A DNA stretch of 64,000 bases from Geobacter sp. UBA698 (GCA_002298925.1 DBMM01000091.1:55244-119243); one strand, 5' to 3'; positions 33,277 through 43,004 are shown, counted from the first letter of the stretch. The notes: a model not told the origin generated them from the sequence alone. Translations and numbers: made by a program.

Positions 33277-36200
33277 ATATTTCCGAACTTTTCATAAAAC
33301 GCCCCATCATGACCAGCCTGGTGATGCTGGCGGTGATGATTTTCGGCTTCTTCGCCTACAAGCTCCTGCCGGTCAACGACCTGCCGAACATCGACTATCC
33401 GACCATCCAGGTGCGCGCCGATCTGCCGGGAGCCAGCCCGGAGACAATGGCCTCCGCCGTGGCCACCCCGCTGGAGCGTCAGTTCTCCACCATTGCCGGC
33501 CTTGACTCCATGAACTCCACCAATGGCCAGGGAATCTCAATCATCACCCTCAAGTTCACCCTGGAGAAGAGTATCGATTCGGCTGCCCAGGACGTGCAGG
33601 CGGCCATCTCCAAGGCGGCTCGCCAGCTGCCCCAGGATATGCCGACCCCTCCCTCTTACCAGAAGGTCAACCCAGCCGACCAGCCGGTGCTCTACCTGGC
33701 TCTCAGCTCACCATCCCTGCCGCTCTCCGAGGTCAACGAATTCGCCGACACGGTAATCTCGCCGCGCATCTCCATGATCAATGGCGTGGCCCAGGTGCTG
33801 GTCTACGGTTCCCAGAAGTACGCCGTGCGGGTGCAGCTCGACCCCAAGGCGCTGGCCAGCCGCAAGATCGGCATAGACGAGGTGGCAGCCGCCCTTGACA
33901 AGTGGAACGTCAACCTGCCGACCGGCGGTCTGCAGGGGGCCAAGCAGGCGATCACCATCCAGGCCAGCGGCCAGCTCTACGATGCCGAGGCCTTCAAGCC
34001 GCTGATCGTGGCCTATCGCGGCAGCGCTCCGGTACGGCTCTCCGATGTCGCCATTGTCACCAACAGCGTGGAGAACGACAAGATCGCTGCCTGGTATAAT
34101 ACCAAGGGAGGCTCGACCCGGGCCATCGTCCTGGCCGTCCAGCGTCAGCCGGGGGTCAACACCATTGAGGTGGTGGACAGTATCAAACGCCAGTTACCAT
34201 CCTTCCGCAGCCAGCTCCCCGGATCGGTGGAGCTGAACATACTCTTCGACCGCACCCAGTCGATCCGTGAGTCCGTCAAGGAGGTCAAGTTCACCCTGCT
34301 GCTGACCATTGCTCTGGTCATAATGGTCATTTTTCTCTTCCTGCGCAATGTCTCGGCCACGGTCATCCCCAGCCTGGCCCTGCCGCTCTCCATCATCGGC
34401 ACCTTTGCCGCCATGTACCTGCTCGGCTTCTCGGTCAACAACATCACCCTGATGGCGTTGACCCTCTCGGTCGGTTTCGTCGTCGATGACGCCATCGTCA
34501 TGCTGGAGAATATCGTACGGCATATGGAACATGGAGAATCGCCCATGAATGCCTCCTTGCGCGGTTCCAAGGAGATCGGCTTCACCATCATCTCCATGAC
34601 CATCTCGCTGGTGGCGGTCTTTATTCCGGTGCTCTTTATGGCCGGCATGCTCGGCCGCATGCTGCACGAGTTCGCTGTGACCATCACGGTGGCCATCCTG
34701 ATTTCAGGCGTTGTTTCCCTGACGCTAACCCCCATGCTCTGCAGCCGCTTTCTCAAACCGCCGGCTGAGGAGCAGCATGGTCGGCTCTACTTGGTCATGG
34801 AGCGATTCTTTGACCGGCTGCTGCATGCCTACGAACGGAGCCTGTCGCGGGTGCTCGGCTATCGCCGAACCACCATGGTGATCACCTTCATCATGGCGGT
34901 GGTGACGATCTGGCTCTTCACGGTCATGCCGATGGGGTTGCTCCCCTCCGACGATATCGGCGCCATCTTCGCCACCACCGAGGGGGTCCAGGGGGCCTCC
35001 TTCGAAGAGATGAAGGCCCAGCAGAAAAAGGTGATGGAAATTGTGTTGCAAGAGCCTGACGTGGAGGCCTTCATGTCCTCGGTGGGTGCCAGCGGTAACC
35101 GGGTCGGTTCCAACTCCGGCTTTCTGTTCATGAAGCTCAAATCCCGCCACGAGCGAACGCTGAACGCCGACCAGATCATACAAAAGCTGCGCCCCAAGGT
35201 GTCGGCCATTCCGGGGATCATGGTGTTCATGCGCAATCCGCCCCTGATTCAGCTCGACACAACCCAGAGCAAGGCGCTCTACCAGTTCGTATTGCAGTGC
35301 CCCGATACTGAGGAACTGTACAAACAGGCGGCCGTCTTTGAAGTAAACGTGCGCGGTCTGCCGATGGTGCAGGATGTGACCAGCGACCTGCAGATCAAGA
35401 ACCCGCAGGTCAACCTGGATATCGACCGTGACCGGGCCGCAAGCCTGCAGATTTCCGCCGCCCAGATCGAGGATGCCCTCTATTCGGCCTATGGCGCCCG
35501 CCAGGTATCGACCATCTTCTCCCCCACCAACCAGTATAAGGTGGTCATGGAGTTGGAGCCGCAGTACCAGAACGACCCATCTATGCTCGCCCTGCTCTAC
35601 GTCCGCTCCAGCGTCGGCCAGCTGGTTCCGCTTGCTTCGCTCGGGACGCTTAAAAGCGGCCTGGGTCCGCTGTCGGTCAACCATCTGGGGCAGATCACTG
35701 CCGTGACCATCTCCTTTAACCTCAAGCAGGACGTACCTTTGGGGGATGCGGTGGCGGCCATCGAAAAGGAGGCCCGATCGCTGCCTGCTTCCATTACCAC
35801 CGGCTTCCAGGGGACGGCTCAGGTCTACCAGGCTTCCACCAAGGGACTGGCGTTACTCCTGATCATGGCCATCCTGGTGATCTATATCGTGCTGGGAGTG
35901 CTCTACGAGAGTTACATCCACCCACTGACTATTCTCTCCGGCCTGCCGTCGGCGGGTTTCGGCGCCCTGATCACACTGCTGATTTTCGGCAAGGATCTCA
36001 ATCTGTACTCATTCGTCGGGATCATCATGCTGGTTGGGATCGTCAAAAAGAACGCCATTATGATGATCGACTTTGCCCTGGAGGCCCAGCGCTTTCAGGG
36101 CAAGACCCCCATGGATGCCATCTACCAGGGCTGCCTGGTCCGTTTTCGGCCGATCATGATGACCACTATGGCCGCCCTGATGGGTACGTTGCCGATCGCC

Positions 36201-36395
36201 ATCGGCATCGGCGCAGGGGCTGATTCGCGTCGGGGGCTTGGACTGGCCGTGGTGGGCGGTCTGCTGGTTTCCCAGCTTTTGACGCTTTACATCACGCCGG
36301 TGGTCTATTATTACATGGACCTGCTGCAGAGCTGGTTTGTCAAACGGTTTAAAAGAGCTCAACAAATCTTCCGCAGATCCGATATGAAAAACTGA
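33273..36395 (+). CDS. RND-type multidrug efflux permease (HAE1, MdtB/C or AcrB-like)
   Basis: A 1040-residue inner-membrane proton-driven pump with the two-fold repeat of twelve membrane helices and two large periplasmic loops. The N-terminus (FIKRPIMTSLVMLAVMIFG) and TM4 acidic pair (VGFVVDDAIVMLENI) are typical, as are VDDAIVM and GIVKKNAIMMIDFAL. The sequence is closer in feel to the MdtB/MdtC branch than to heavy-metal pumps, but the branch is not certain. Confidence 0.95.
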   Translation: MNISELFIKRPIMTSLVMLAVMIFGFFAYKLLPVNDLPNIDYPTIQVRADLPGASPETMASAVATPLERQFSTIAGLDSMNSTNGQGISIITLKFTLEKSIDSAAQDVQAAISKAARQLPQDMPTPPSYQKVNPADQPVLYLALSSPSLPLSEVNEFADTVISPRISMINGVAQVLVYGSQKYAVRVQLDPKALASRKIGIDEVAAALDKWNVNLPTGGLQGAKQAITIQASGQLYDAEAFKPLIVAYRGSAPVRLSDVAIVTNSVENDKIAAWYNTKGGSTRAIVLAVQRQPGVNTIEVVDSIKRQLPSFRSQLPGSVELNILFDRTQSIRESVKEVKFTLLLTIALVIMVIFLFLRNVSATVIPSLALPLSIIGTFAAMYLLGFSVNNITLMALTLSVGFVVDDAIVMLENIVRHMEHGESPMNASLRGSKEIGFTIISMTISLVAVFIPVLFMAGMLGRMLHEFAVTITVAILISGVVSLTLTPMLCSRFLKPPAEEQHGRLYLVMERFFDRLLHAYERSLSRVLGYRRTTMVITFIMAVVTIWLFTVMPMGLLPSDDIGAIFATTEGVQGASFEEMKAQQKKVMEIVLQEPDVEAFMSSVGASGNRVGSNSGFLFMKLKSRHERTLNADQIIQKLRPKVSAIPGIMVFMRNPPLIQLDTTQSKALYQFVLQCPDTEELYKQAAVFEVNVRGLPMVQDVTSDLQIKNPQVNLDIDRDRAASLQISAAQIEDALYSAYGARQVSTIFSPTNQYKVVMELEPQYQNDPSMLALLYVRSSVGQLVPLASLGTLKSGLGPLSVNHLGQITAVTISFNLKQDVPLGDAVAAIEKEARSLPASITTGFQGTAQVYQASTKGLALLLIMAILVIYIVLGVLYESYIHPLTILSGLPSAGFGALITLLIFGKDLNLYSFVGIIMLVGIVKKNAIMMIDFALEAQRFQGKTPMDAIYQGCLVRFRPIMMTTMAALMGTLPIAIGIGAGADSRRGLGLAVVGGLLVSQLLTLYITPVVYYYMDLLQSWFVKRFKRAQQIFRRSDMKN

Positions 36396-36432
36396 TGGTG
36401 CATTTTCAGGTTGAAACTGTTAGAGGTGAGCG

Positions 36433-36822
36433 GTGGCATCAACGGCCAAGACGGTAAAAATACCGGCTGATATCGAATACAGGGTGATCGGGAACGCTTT
36501 TGGTCTGCTGATCGCCTGCGGCGGCCTGCTGTCCGGCTCAATGATGAACCAGCGCAGCCTGGACTACTGGCAGGAGGACCTCTTGCTGCTGGCGCTGATC
36601 GCCGTGATGGGTTTCCGGCTGATGCGTACATTCATCGACACCATGCAGCTCTATCAGGATGCTCCTCCCCGCCGTCCCCAGTCGGCCCGTCAGACTGTTT
36701 CTCCGGAACAAGTTGCCATGGGACAACTGCCGCCCGTGCCGGGTTATACAGCTGATCAGGTAGTGGAAGAAGTGACCAGGCGGATCGAGGCCAATAAAGC
36801 AAAGGCAGCCAAAAAAAAATGA
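36433..36822 (+). CDS. Small membrane protein of unknown function
   Basis: A 129-residue protein starting with GTG (AGAGGTGA upstream). It has two hydrophobic stretches (NAFGLLIACGGLLSGSMM and DLLLLALIAVMGFRLM), a Pro/Arg-rich segment and a charged Lys-rich C-terminus (RRIEANKAKAAKKK). I do not recognise a family. It lies between the RND pump and the GspE-type ATPase, 16 bases before the latter, so it may work with that ATPase, but this is only position. Confidence 0.68.
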   Translation: MASTAKTVKIPADIEYRVIGNAFGLLIACGGLLSGSMMNQRSLDYWQEDLLLLALIAVMGFRLMRTFIDTMQLYQDAPPRRPQSARQTVSPEQVAMGQLPPVPGYTADQVVEEVTRRIEANKAKAAKKK

Positions 36823-36838
36823 AAAATAAGATGATATT

Positions 36839-38629
36839 ATGACCGTTCCCCGCAGGCTAACCCTCGAGAATTTGGCACAGCTGCTTGAACACCGTGGTCT
36901 GATCACACCGCAGCAGTCCAGCGAGATAACGACCAAGGGCAAGGCCCAGGAATCGCGCCTGTTCGCATCCCTCCAGTCAGGTGCTGCACGCAGGGGGCAG
37001 CACGGCGTCGACAGCATCACGCCGATGGAAGTTATCGCCTCGTTCAACCTTGAAATCAAAGGATCTGCCGGAAAATATCTCACCGAAGATGCCATCACCG
37101 AAGCGCTGGCTGCAGCGGTGAGCATGCCTTACCTGAAAATAGACCCGCTCAAGCTGAGCCTGGATGTTGTTACCGCCCATATTCCGCGCCCCTTTGCCCT
37201 CAAAAACCAGATCGTTGCCGTTGGCGAGACCGATGGCGTGATTACTGTCGCCGTTGCCGACCCATTTAACGCGGCAATTGTCAACGAACTGGCCGAAGCG
37301 CGCCGGCTTGATATCAGGCGCGTTCTTAGCTCCAAGGGGGATATTCTCAAGATTTTGAGAGAGTTTTACGGGTTTCGCGCTTCGGTGGTGGCAGCCGAGT
37401 CGGAATCGTCCGCAGCCGTAGACCTCGGTAATCTGGAGCAGCTTTTCAAACTCAAGGGGCAGCAAGAGGTTGAAAGCAGCGATAAACATGTAGTGTCAGC
37501 GGTGGATTTTCTGCTGCAGTACGCCTTTGACCAGCGCGCCAGTGATATCCACATCGAACCCAAACGGGAAAAGTCGCTGATCCGCTTCCGTCTGGATGGG
37601 GTTATGCACAATATTCACAATATCCCCAAACAGCTGCATGCTCCGATCATTTCCCGCATCAAGCTGATGGCCCGCATGGACCTGGCCGAAAAGCGCCGCC
37701 CCCAGGACGGCCGCATCAAGGCAAATTTCAAGAGCAAGGATATCGAGCTGCGCGTGTCAACGGTGCCGGTGGCCTTTGGCGAAAAGGTGGTCATCAGGAT
37801 CTTCGATCCGGATATTCTGCTGCAGGACCTGGACAGCATGGGCTTTTACCCCCGCGAGCTGGCCCTGTACAACTCATTTATCCGCCGTCCCAACGGCATC
37901 ATCCTGGTCACAGGTCCGACCGGCAGCGGCAAGACCACCACGCTCTACTCGACATTGCGTTCGCTCTCCTCGCCGGAAGTCAACATCGTTACGGTGGAGG
38001 ACCCGATCGAGATGGTCATGGAGGAGTTCAACCAGATCGGCGTCCAGCAGGCCATCGGGGTAGGCTTCGATACCATTCTGCGCAACATCCTGCGCCAGGA
38101 CCCGGACGTCATCATGATCGGCGAGATCCGCGACCGGGAAACCGCCGAGAATGCCGTGCAAGCCGCCCTGACCGGCCACCTGGTGCTGTCCACCCTGCAT
38201 ACCAACGATTCCGTTTCCTCGATTGTGCGCCTGCTTGACCTGGGGGTACCCTCCTTTCTGATCTCCGCCACCCTGGTCGGCATCATCGCCCAGCGGCTGG
38301 TGCGCAAGATCTGTCCCCACTGCCGGCAGGAACGGGAACTGACCCACGATGAGCGCGACTACCTCCAGCTGGGACGGAAGCCACGCATGGTCTGGGAAGG
38401 GGAGGGGTGCAAGGAGTGTCGCGGCACCGGTTACAAGGGGCGTACCGGCATTTTCGAGGTACTGGAGATGACCGACCGTTTCAAGGCCAGGATAACCGCT
38501 TCGGCCGATCTGGCCGATTTGATGGTTCTGGCCAGGGAGGATGGGCTGGTCTCATTGCGCCAGGCGGCGATCCGCAAGATGCTGGAGGGGGCCACCACCT
38601 ATGCAGAGGTTGTGGCCATGACCGGGTAA
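36839..38629 (+). CDS. GspE/PilB-family secretion ATPase
   Basis: A 596-residue hexameric ATPase of type II secretion or type IV pilus systems. The N-terminal GspE_N-type (MshEN) domain (~90-175) precedes the ATPase core: DIHIEP, Walker A GPTGSGKTTT, Asp box, Walker B VIMIGEIRDRETAE and the His box STLHTND. A tetracysteine zinc motif follows (CPHC ... CKEC) and then GYKGRTGIFEVL. No other gsp or pil genes are nearby in this window, so it is an isolated copy; which machine it powers cannot be told. Confidence 0.93.
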   Translation: MTVPRRLTLENLAQLLEHRGLITPQQSSEITTKGKAQESRLFASLQSGAARRGQHGVDSITPMEVIASFNLEIKGSAGKYLTEDAITEALAAAVSMPYLKIDPLKLSLDVVTAHIPRPFALKNQIVAVGETDGVITVAVADPFNAAIVNELAEARRLDIRRVLSSKGDILKILREFYGFRASVVAAESESSAAVDLGNLEQLFKLKGQQEVESSDKHVVSAVDFLLQYAFDQRASDIHIEPKREKSLIRFRLDGVMHNIHNIPKQLHAPIISRIKLMARMDLAEKRRPQDGRIKANFKSKDIELRVSTVPVAFGEKVVIRIFDPDILLQDLDSMGFYPRELALYNSFIRRPNGIILVTGPTGSGKTTTLYSTLRSLSSPEVNIVTVEDPIEMVMEEFNQIGVQQAIGVGFDTILRNILRQDPDVIMIGEIRDRETAENAVQAALTGHLVLSTLHTNDSVSSIVRLLDLGVPSFLISATLVGIIAQRLVRKICPHCRQERELTHDERDYLQLGRKPRMVWEGEGCKECRGTGYKGRTGIFEVLEMTDRFKARITASADLADLMVLAREDGLVSLRQAAIRKMLEGATTYAEVVAMTG

Positions 38630-38664
38630 GGCTTTTTAACATCTACGCACTTACTGATTGACAA

Positions 38665-38697
38665 CAAAGGCTCCGCCGGTATTCCGGCGGAGCCTTT
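38665..38697. terminator. Terminator between secretion ATPase and cytochrome operon
   Basis: AAAGGCTCCGCCGG and CCGGCGGAGCCTTT form a 14-base stem with a 4-base loop and T/A-rich flanks for both convergent units. Confidence 0.9.
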
Positions 38698-38726
38698 CTG
38701 TTGCAATGAACAAAAACTACTGGCAA

Positions 38727-41204
38727 TTACCAGGTTTGTGATCCATGGCATGTTGGTGTGCAGCTCTTTGTCGCGGGGTTCCAGCTAGTTATGCTGGTGC
38801 CGGTCCCTCCGACCTGGGCGGCGGTGCTCTTGGTCCGGTTGGACCAGCCGTGGCGGGTGTCGCCCGTTGTGAAGGGGTGACAGGTTGTGCATGTTCTGCC
38901 AATGTGCTCTGATCTGTTATGCTGTCCGGCCTGGTTCGGGAAAGAGTTTGGTGTGCCGCTGGGGCGCCCTGCCAGGGTGGCGGCGCCTCCATCGTTTGCA
39001 GTTGAGCCATGGCAGTCTGAACACTTGGGATCAGTGCTGGGATTGGCGTTCAGGTGACAACCGCGACAGTTGGGAGCGCTGCCAGCGGGTGTAGCCGGGT
39101 ACGGGCTACCGGCAGCAAAGGCCGGGTGGCAGGCCAGGCAGGTCGTGGAATTTGTGGTTCCCTTATGGGAAGCTCCGGGGTAGCCGCCTGCGCCGAGTGG
39201 TATGGCATGTGGCGCACTGCCGGCTGACACCTCCAGGGTACCGTTGATATGTTTGGTCTTGTCCACAAAGATGTTGGCATAGCTGTTGCCGGCCGAGTTG
39301 ATGTTCGTGTGGCAGCTGCAGGTGGTGCCTATGCTGGCCGTGGCCGGGAAGCCGGCCGGTATGGTAATGCCGGTGGGATGGCCGGAGGCGCCGGACGGCG
39401 GGAAGCCGTGACACTCACCACAGAATGCTGCTGACAGCACTGGAGGATAGGTTGCACCTGTCCAGACAGGGGACCTGTTTGTGCCGGTGGTATCGCCGCC
39501 GGGCATTGCATTGCCGTGGCAATAGGTGTTAGTGCACTGTTGATTAGTGGAATTGTAGGCCGGGGTCAGGCTGCCTGTTTTCGAGAGCGCGCCAAAAGCG
39601 ATGCCGGCTACTTGTACCGCTGGCTGCAGTTTTGCCTTGTTGAAATGTGCCAGCGTACCGGAACCGAAGCCCAGGTGGCATTCATTGCATAATGAGCCGG
39701 CCGCCACGTTGACTATCAGATGGTTGGAGTGGGCCGCGTTTATATTCGGGTAGCTTGTCCCGCTGGGGGGCTGGGAGTGACAGGAACTGCACGGATCCGG
39801 ACTATTGATTGTTGAGGTTGGCAGTGCCGCTACGTGACAATTCTGACACCTGGGACCGACACCCCCCTCCAGGTTGGCGCCATGACAACGGTTGCAGGCA
39901 TCGAAGTTGGTGGCGGTCCGGTGCCGGAACCAGGGGGTGCCCAGGGGGTCGGGGCTGGTGATGCCAAAGGCTGCCGGAATCTGCAGGACCGGCGGGTGGG
40001 CGGTATTTGCCTCGTGGCAGGTTTCACAGCCGGCCGTCAGCCGTCCCAGAACGACATTGAAACGTGGATTGCTGCCGGGGCCGCCGTTGGGGTTGTTGGA
40101 ATGGCAGGTCTGACAGTAAGTCAGGTTGGCCTTGGCGGTCGCCCCATGCTGGGACGGGTCGGCCCAACCGGCTGGATGCCCCATGGCGCCGTGGCAGAGG
40201 GTGCTGTTGAAACAGCTCGGTGTGCCGCTGGCATAGCTGCTAATGATGGCTGTTCTGAGGTTGGCGCCCTTGAGATGGCATTGGGCGCAGACCCCGGCAT
40301 TTATCCCCTGGGTGTCATCGACCGTGGAGGTATGGGTCGGGCTGGGAGCGGTTGCGCGCCAGGGAAGCGCCGCATGGGGGGCGTTCACCGGGGCGCCGTT
40401 GCGCAGATGGCAACTGCCGTTTTGGGTACTGGCCGAGAAACAGCTGACGCTAGACGATCCCCCTTTGAAATCGGCACCATGACAGTTTTTGCAGTTGCTG
40501 AAACTGGTACCGGTACCAGGTTGTGATTTGGCGGCTGCTCCGTGCTGAGCGGGATCGATCCAGCCGACTGGGTGACGTCCGGCATGGCAGAGGGTGTTAT
40601 TGAAACAGCCCGGAGCGGTTCCGGCCGGCTGTGCAGGCGGCGCGGGCAGGGTCGTCAGCAGCTTGCCGCCGGCATGGCACTGGTAACAGGCAGCCGCGTT
40701 GCCTGGGTCTGTGGTGGTATGATCACTTGTGGCGCTGGTCGCCCAGTTTTTCGCATGGGGAGCGTTCACGCCGTGACAGGTGAAGCAGGACACCGCTGAA
40801 AGAAATCCACCTGAAAAATTGCTCCCGTGGCAACCGCGGCAACTGTCGAGGCCGCTGGAGAATGTGGGAGTTGCCTTGGCGGTTGCACCATGGCTTTGGG
40901 GGGTGGTGTAGCCAGAGGGATGGAAGTGGCAGGTCATGGCGCCAAAGCTCTGGTTGAAACAGCTCACCTTGACGTTCCCCCCCTTAAGATCCTTGCCGTG
41001 GCATTCGGTGCAGCTCGTCGCCTGAGCGGCAGCCGGATCGTCGGTCGCACCAGGGGTCTGCCGGAAAAACGAGGCATGCTTCTGAACCCAGCTGGCCGGA
41101 TGTTTGCCGGTAGCGTCAAGAATGCCCGCTTTATCGTTACTGGTACTGCATCCGCACGCGATCAGAAAAATCACAAGAATCAAACTGCAGCGTAGTGAGA
41201 TCAT
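38727..41204 (-). CDS. Large multiheme c-type cytochrome lipoprotein (17 CXXCH plus variant sites)
   Basis: An ~825-residue exported cytochrome. The N-terminus (ILVIFLIACGCS) has a lipobox, so it is probably a lipid-anchored surface protein. I count 17 canonical CXXCH motifs. Seven more Cys...CysHis sites have unusual spacing: CX4CH (CTNTYCH), CX5CH twice (CFNNTLCH, CFNSTLCH), CX9CH twice, CX3CH at the extreme C-terminus (CTPTCH) and CX1CH (CSCH). CTNTYCH followed by CGECH matches the Geobacter C4xC...C2xCH domain. Several ~140-residue repeats are visible, each opening with HPxGW...HG. It follows a pentaheme lipoprotein and an outer-membrane barrel on the same strand. Start chosen after AGGAGC. 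Confidence 0.9.
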   Translation of the reverse strand: MISLRCSLILVIFLIACGCSTSNDKAGILDATGKHPASWVQKHASFFRQTPGATDDPAAAQATSCTECHGKDLKGGNVKVSCFNQSFGAMTCHFHPSGYTTPQSHGATAKATPTFSSGLDSCRGCHGSNFSGGFLSAVSCFTCHGVNAPHAKNWATSATSDHTTTDPGNAAACYQCHAGGKLLTTLPAPPAQPAGTAPGCFNNTLCHAGRHPVGWIDPAQHGAAAKSQPGTGTSFSNCKNCHGADFKGGSSSVSCFSASTQNGSCHLRNGAPVNAPHAALPWRATAPSPTHTSTVDDTQGINAGVCAQCHLKGANLRTAIISSYASGTPSCFNSTLCHGAMGHPAGWADPSQHGATAKANLTYCQTCHSNNPNGGPGSNPRFNVVLGRLTAGCETCHEANTAHPPVLQIPAAFGITSPDPLGTPWFRHRTATNFDACNRCHGANLEGGVGPRCQNCHVAALPTSTINSPDPCSSCHSQPPSGTSYPNINAAHSNHLIVNVAAGSLCNECHLGFGSGTLAHFNKAKLQPAVQVAGIAFGALSKTGSLTPAYNSTNQQCTNTYCHGNAMPGGDTTGTNRSPVWTGATYPPVLSAAFCGECHGFPPSGASGHPTGITIPAGFPATASIGTTCSCHTNINSAGNSYANIFVDKTKHINGTLEVSAGSAPHAIPLGAGGYPGASHKGTTNSTTCLACHPAFAAGSPYPATPAGSAPNCRGCHLNANPSTDPKCSDCHGSTANDGGAATLAGRPSGTPNSFPNQAGQHNRSEHIGRTCTTCHPFTTGDTRHGWSNRTKSTAAQVGGTGTSITSWNPATKSCTPTCHGSQTW

Positions 41205-41214
41205 GGTTCCGCTC

Positions 41215-41691
41215 CTATCTGTGGCAGGCCACACAGCGTTCGTTGTTGCCTCTTCCATGGCAGCGGTAGCAGGCGGCCGGGTCGAGTTTGCCCTCGATCT
41301 TGTGCAGGGTCATGAAGTTGCCTCGATGGGGCATTTCCCGGTCGGGACGGTAGCCGTATTTTATGGATGGTTTCATCTCGACCTTATTGGTATGGCAGTC
41401 ACTGCAGAATGACGCCTTGTGGCAGGAGGAACAGAGCCGGTCGTCGGATGCGGCATAGAAACGATGGTTCTTCACAAAGGCGGGGGTGTGGCTGAAAGCA
41501 TTGTAGGCCTTGAGTGTCCCTTTTTGCTGGTCTTCGTGGCATTCGGAACAGCTTGTCTGCTGACCCGCGGTCAATGCCTCCGGATGGGAGGAGGGCAGAG
41601 TGGAGATGGCCTGCATCTGGGCGCAGGCGGCCAGCATCACAAACAGGCCGGTCAGGGCCAGGACGGGGAGAATGCAGCGGACCATGTTCAT
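41215..41691 (-). CDS. Pentaheme c-type cytochrome lipoprotein
   Basis: A 158-residue exported cytochrome with lipobox LAAC (about residues 20-23) and five CXXCH motifs: CSECH, CSSCH, CSDCH, CYRCH and CVACH (at the C-terminus). Small multiheme lipoproteins next to a barrel gene often form the periplasmic-side half of a trans-outer-membrane electron conduit. Its ATG overlaps the barrel stop by 4 bases and it ends 10 bases before the large cytochrome start, so the three are an operon. Confidence 0.9.
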   Translation of the reverse strand: MNMVRCILPVLALTGLFVMLAACAQMQAISTLPSSHPEALTAGQQTSCSECHEDQQKGTLKAYNAFSHTPAFVKNHRFYAASDDRLCSSCHKASFCSDCHTNKVEMKPSIKYGYRPDREMPHRGNFMTLHKIEGKLDPAACYRCHGRGNNERCVACHR

Positions 41692-43004
41692 TTTTTCCCT
41701 CCTTTGCCGTCAAAGGTCATATTGTAGGTCAGGCGGAGCAGTCCCTTGAACTCTTCGGTGAATTCAGGGTTTCTGCCGTAACTGATGTCACCGGAAAGGG
41801 CCAGGGCGGGGGTGAGGTGATAGCCCATGGAAAGGGTGCCTTCCCAGGCGCTGTTTTCATTGTAGACCTTGTTCTTGAAGATATAGTCGATGACGTCGAC
41901 TGCGGCAAAGTAGGTGTTGCTGTCGTGGAGGGCATAGGCGCGCAGACTGTGGTAGGAGGCGGAAGGATTGCTGCCGATGGCGAAGTTCTGGCTGGCGCGC
42001 AGGTAGTGATAGCCGAGTCCGCCCCGTATGGAGTTGTTCAGAAAGGACAACTTCAGGTCCCCGCCGAAGCGGTCAGCATTGCCCAGTTCTCGGGTGTAAT
42101 GGCGATAGTCTCCGGACAGTTCCACGGACTTGCTGAAAGTATAGCTGGCGCTGCCCCCCACGGAGCGTGATTTGTCGGCCGGATTGAGTGCCGCAGCAGA
42201 AAACAGGGACCAGGTGTACAGGTAGCTCTGATCGCGGTACTCGTTGAACTCACCGGTCAGCACCAGCTGTTTGAGAGGTTTCAGGTTGAGCCGGTAGGCA
42301 TGTTCTGCCATCCGTGAAGTTTCGGGATTGTAATTGGAGTGGCCGATGATTTCCACGATCTGGTGCGGGCTTAGCCAGATGTCGCCCCCCACTAGGCGGT
42401 GATCGCCGTTGGTGTGGCTGACCAGCGTCGGTGCTTCGGATTCGTAGACCCCCGACAACCCCAGATCCAGCATGCCCCGGTAGCGGTAGTTGACGCGCCC
42501 GCCCAAAATGCCATCTCCCTTGCCATCGCTCCCTTCACCCCACAGGTGCCGGGTATGCACGGTGGCCCCTCCAAAGGCGGCCAGGCCGAAGCCCAGCGGC
42601 AGGTCCGTGCGCACAGCGAGTCCGTCCACATGCTCGTTGACAATCCCTTCATGCACGAACAGGCGTCCGGCCCGGATATCGGCATTGGCCTGGCGGAAGC
42701 GGTACTGCAGGTAGCCGTAGGTGAAAGCGCCATCAGCCTTTTCGTTGTTGTAGCTCCTGTCCGCCAGGTCTACCCGTCCCCAGCCGTAAAGATGCAGAGA
42801 AAGGTTGCCGTCGGCCAGTTTGTCCAGATCCAGTCCCAGGAACTGGGTGGCCGGAATGATGTTTTGTTTGGAGGAACCGCTGGCATCGCGTTGCTCGATA
42901 CGGAGAATGGTGGTGGCGTCAAGGGATGTTTCCGCCGCCATGGCGACGCTGGACAGGGCCAGAAGGGATGCTGCTGAGAATAGGCTGAAGAAGGACTTTT
43001 TCAT
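41688..43004 (-). CDS. Outer-membrane beta-barrel (porin-like) protein of a cytochrome operon
   Basis: A ~438-residue protein with a signal peptide (MKKSFFSLFSAASLLALSSV..AMA|AET) and alternating polar/aromatic strands throughout, ending in a run with an aromatic residue (LRLTYNMTF) before a short Lys/Gly tail. The absence of a plug or catalytic motif and the barrel-like pattern fit the porins that hold cytochromes in porin-cytochrome conduits. Start at the Met with AGGAG upstream; an earlier in-frame ATG would add 12 odd residues. First gene of the operon with the pentaheme and large multiheme lipoproteins. Confidence 0.85.
   Translation of the reverse strand: MKKSFFSLFSAASLLALSSVAMAAETSLDATTILRIEQRDASGSSKQNIIPATQFLGLDLDKLADGNLSLHLYGWGRVDLADRSYNNEKADGAFTYGYLQYRFRQANADIRAGRLFVHEGIVNEHVDGLAVRTDLPLGFGLAAFGGATVHTRHLWGEGSDGKGDGILGGRVNYRYRGMLDLGLSGVYESEAPTLVSHTNGDHRLVGGDIWLSPHQIVEIIGHSNYNPETSRMAEHAYRLNLKPLKQLVLTGEFNEYRDQSYLYTWSLFSAAALNPADKSRSVGGSASYTFSKSVELSGDYRHYTRELGNADRFGGDLKLSFLNNSIRGGLGYHYLRASQNFAIGSNPSASYHSLRAYALHDSNTYFAAVDVIDYIFKNKVYNENSAWEGTLSMGYHLTPALALSGDISYGRNPEFTEEFKGLLRLTYNMTFDGKGGKK

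Noticed and set aside
34145..34756. 203-codon minus-strand frame inside the RND pump gene
   Set aside because: Antisense shadow within a well-conserved transporter.
39834..40526. 230-codon plus-strand frame inside the large cytochrome gene
   Set aside because: Antisense to a gene full of conserved heme motifs; Gly/Ala-rich translation typical of GC-rich shadow frames.
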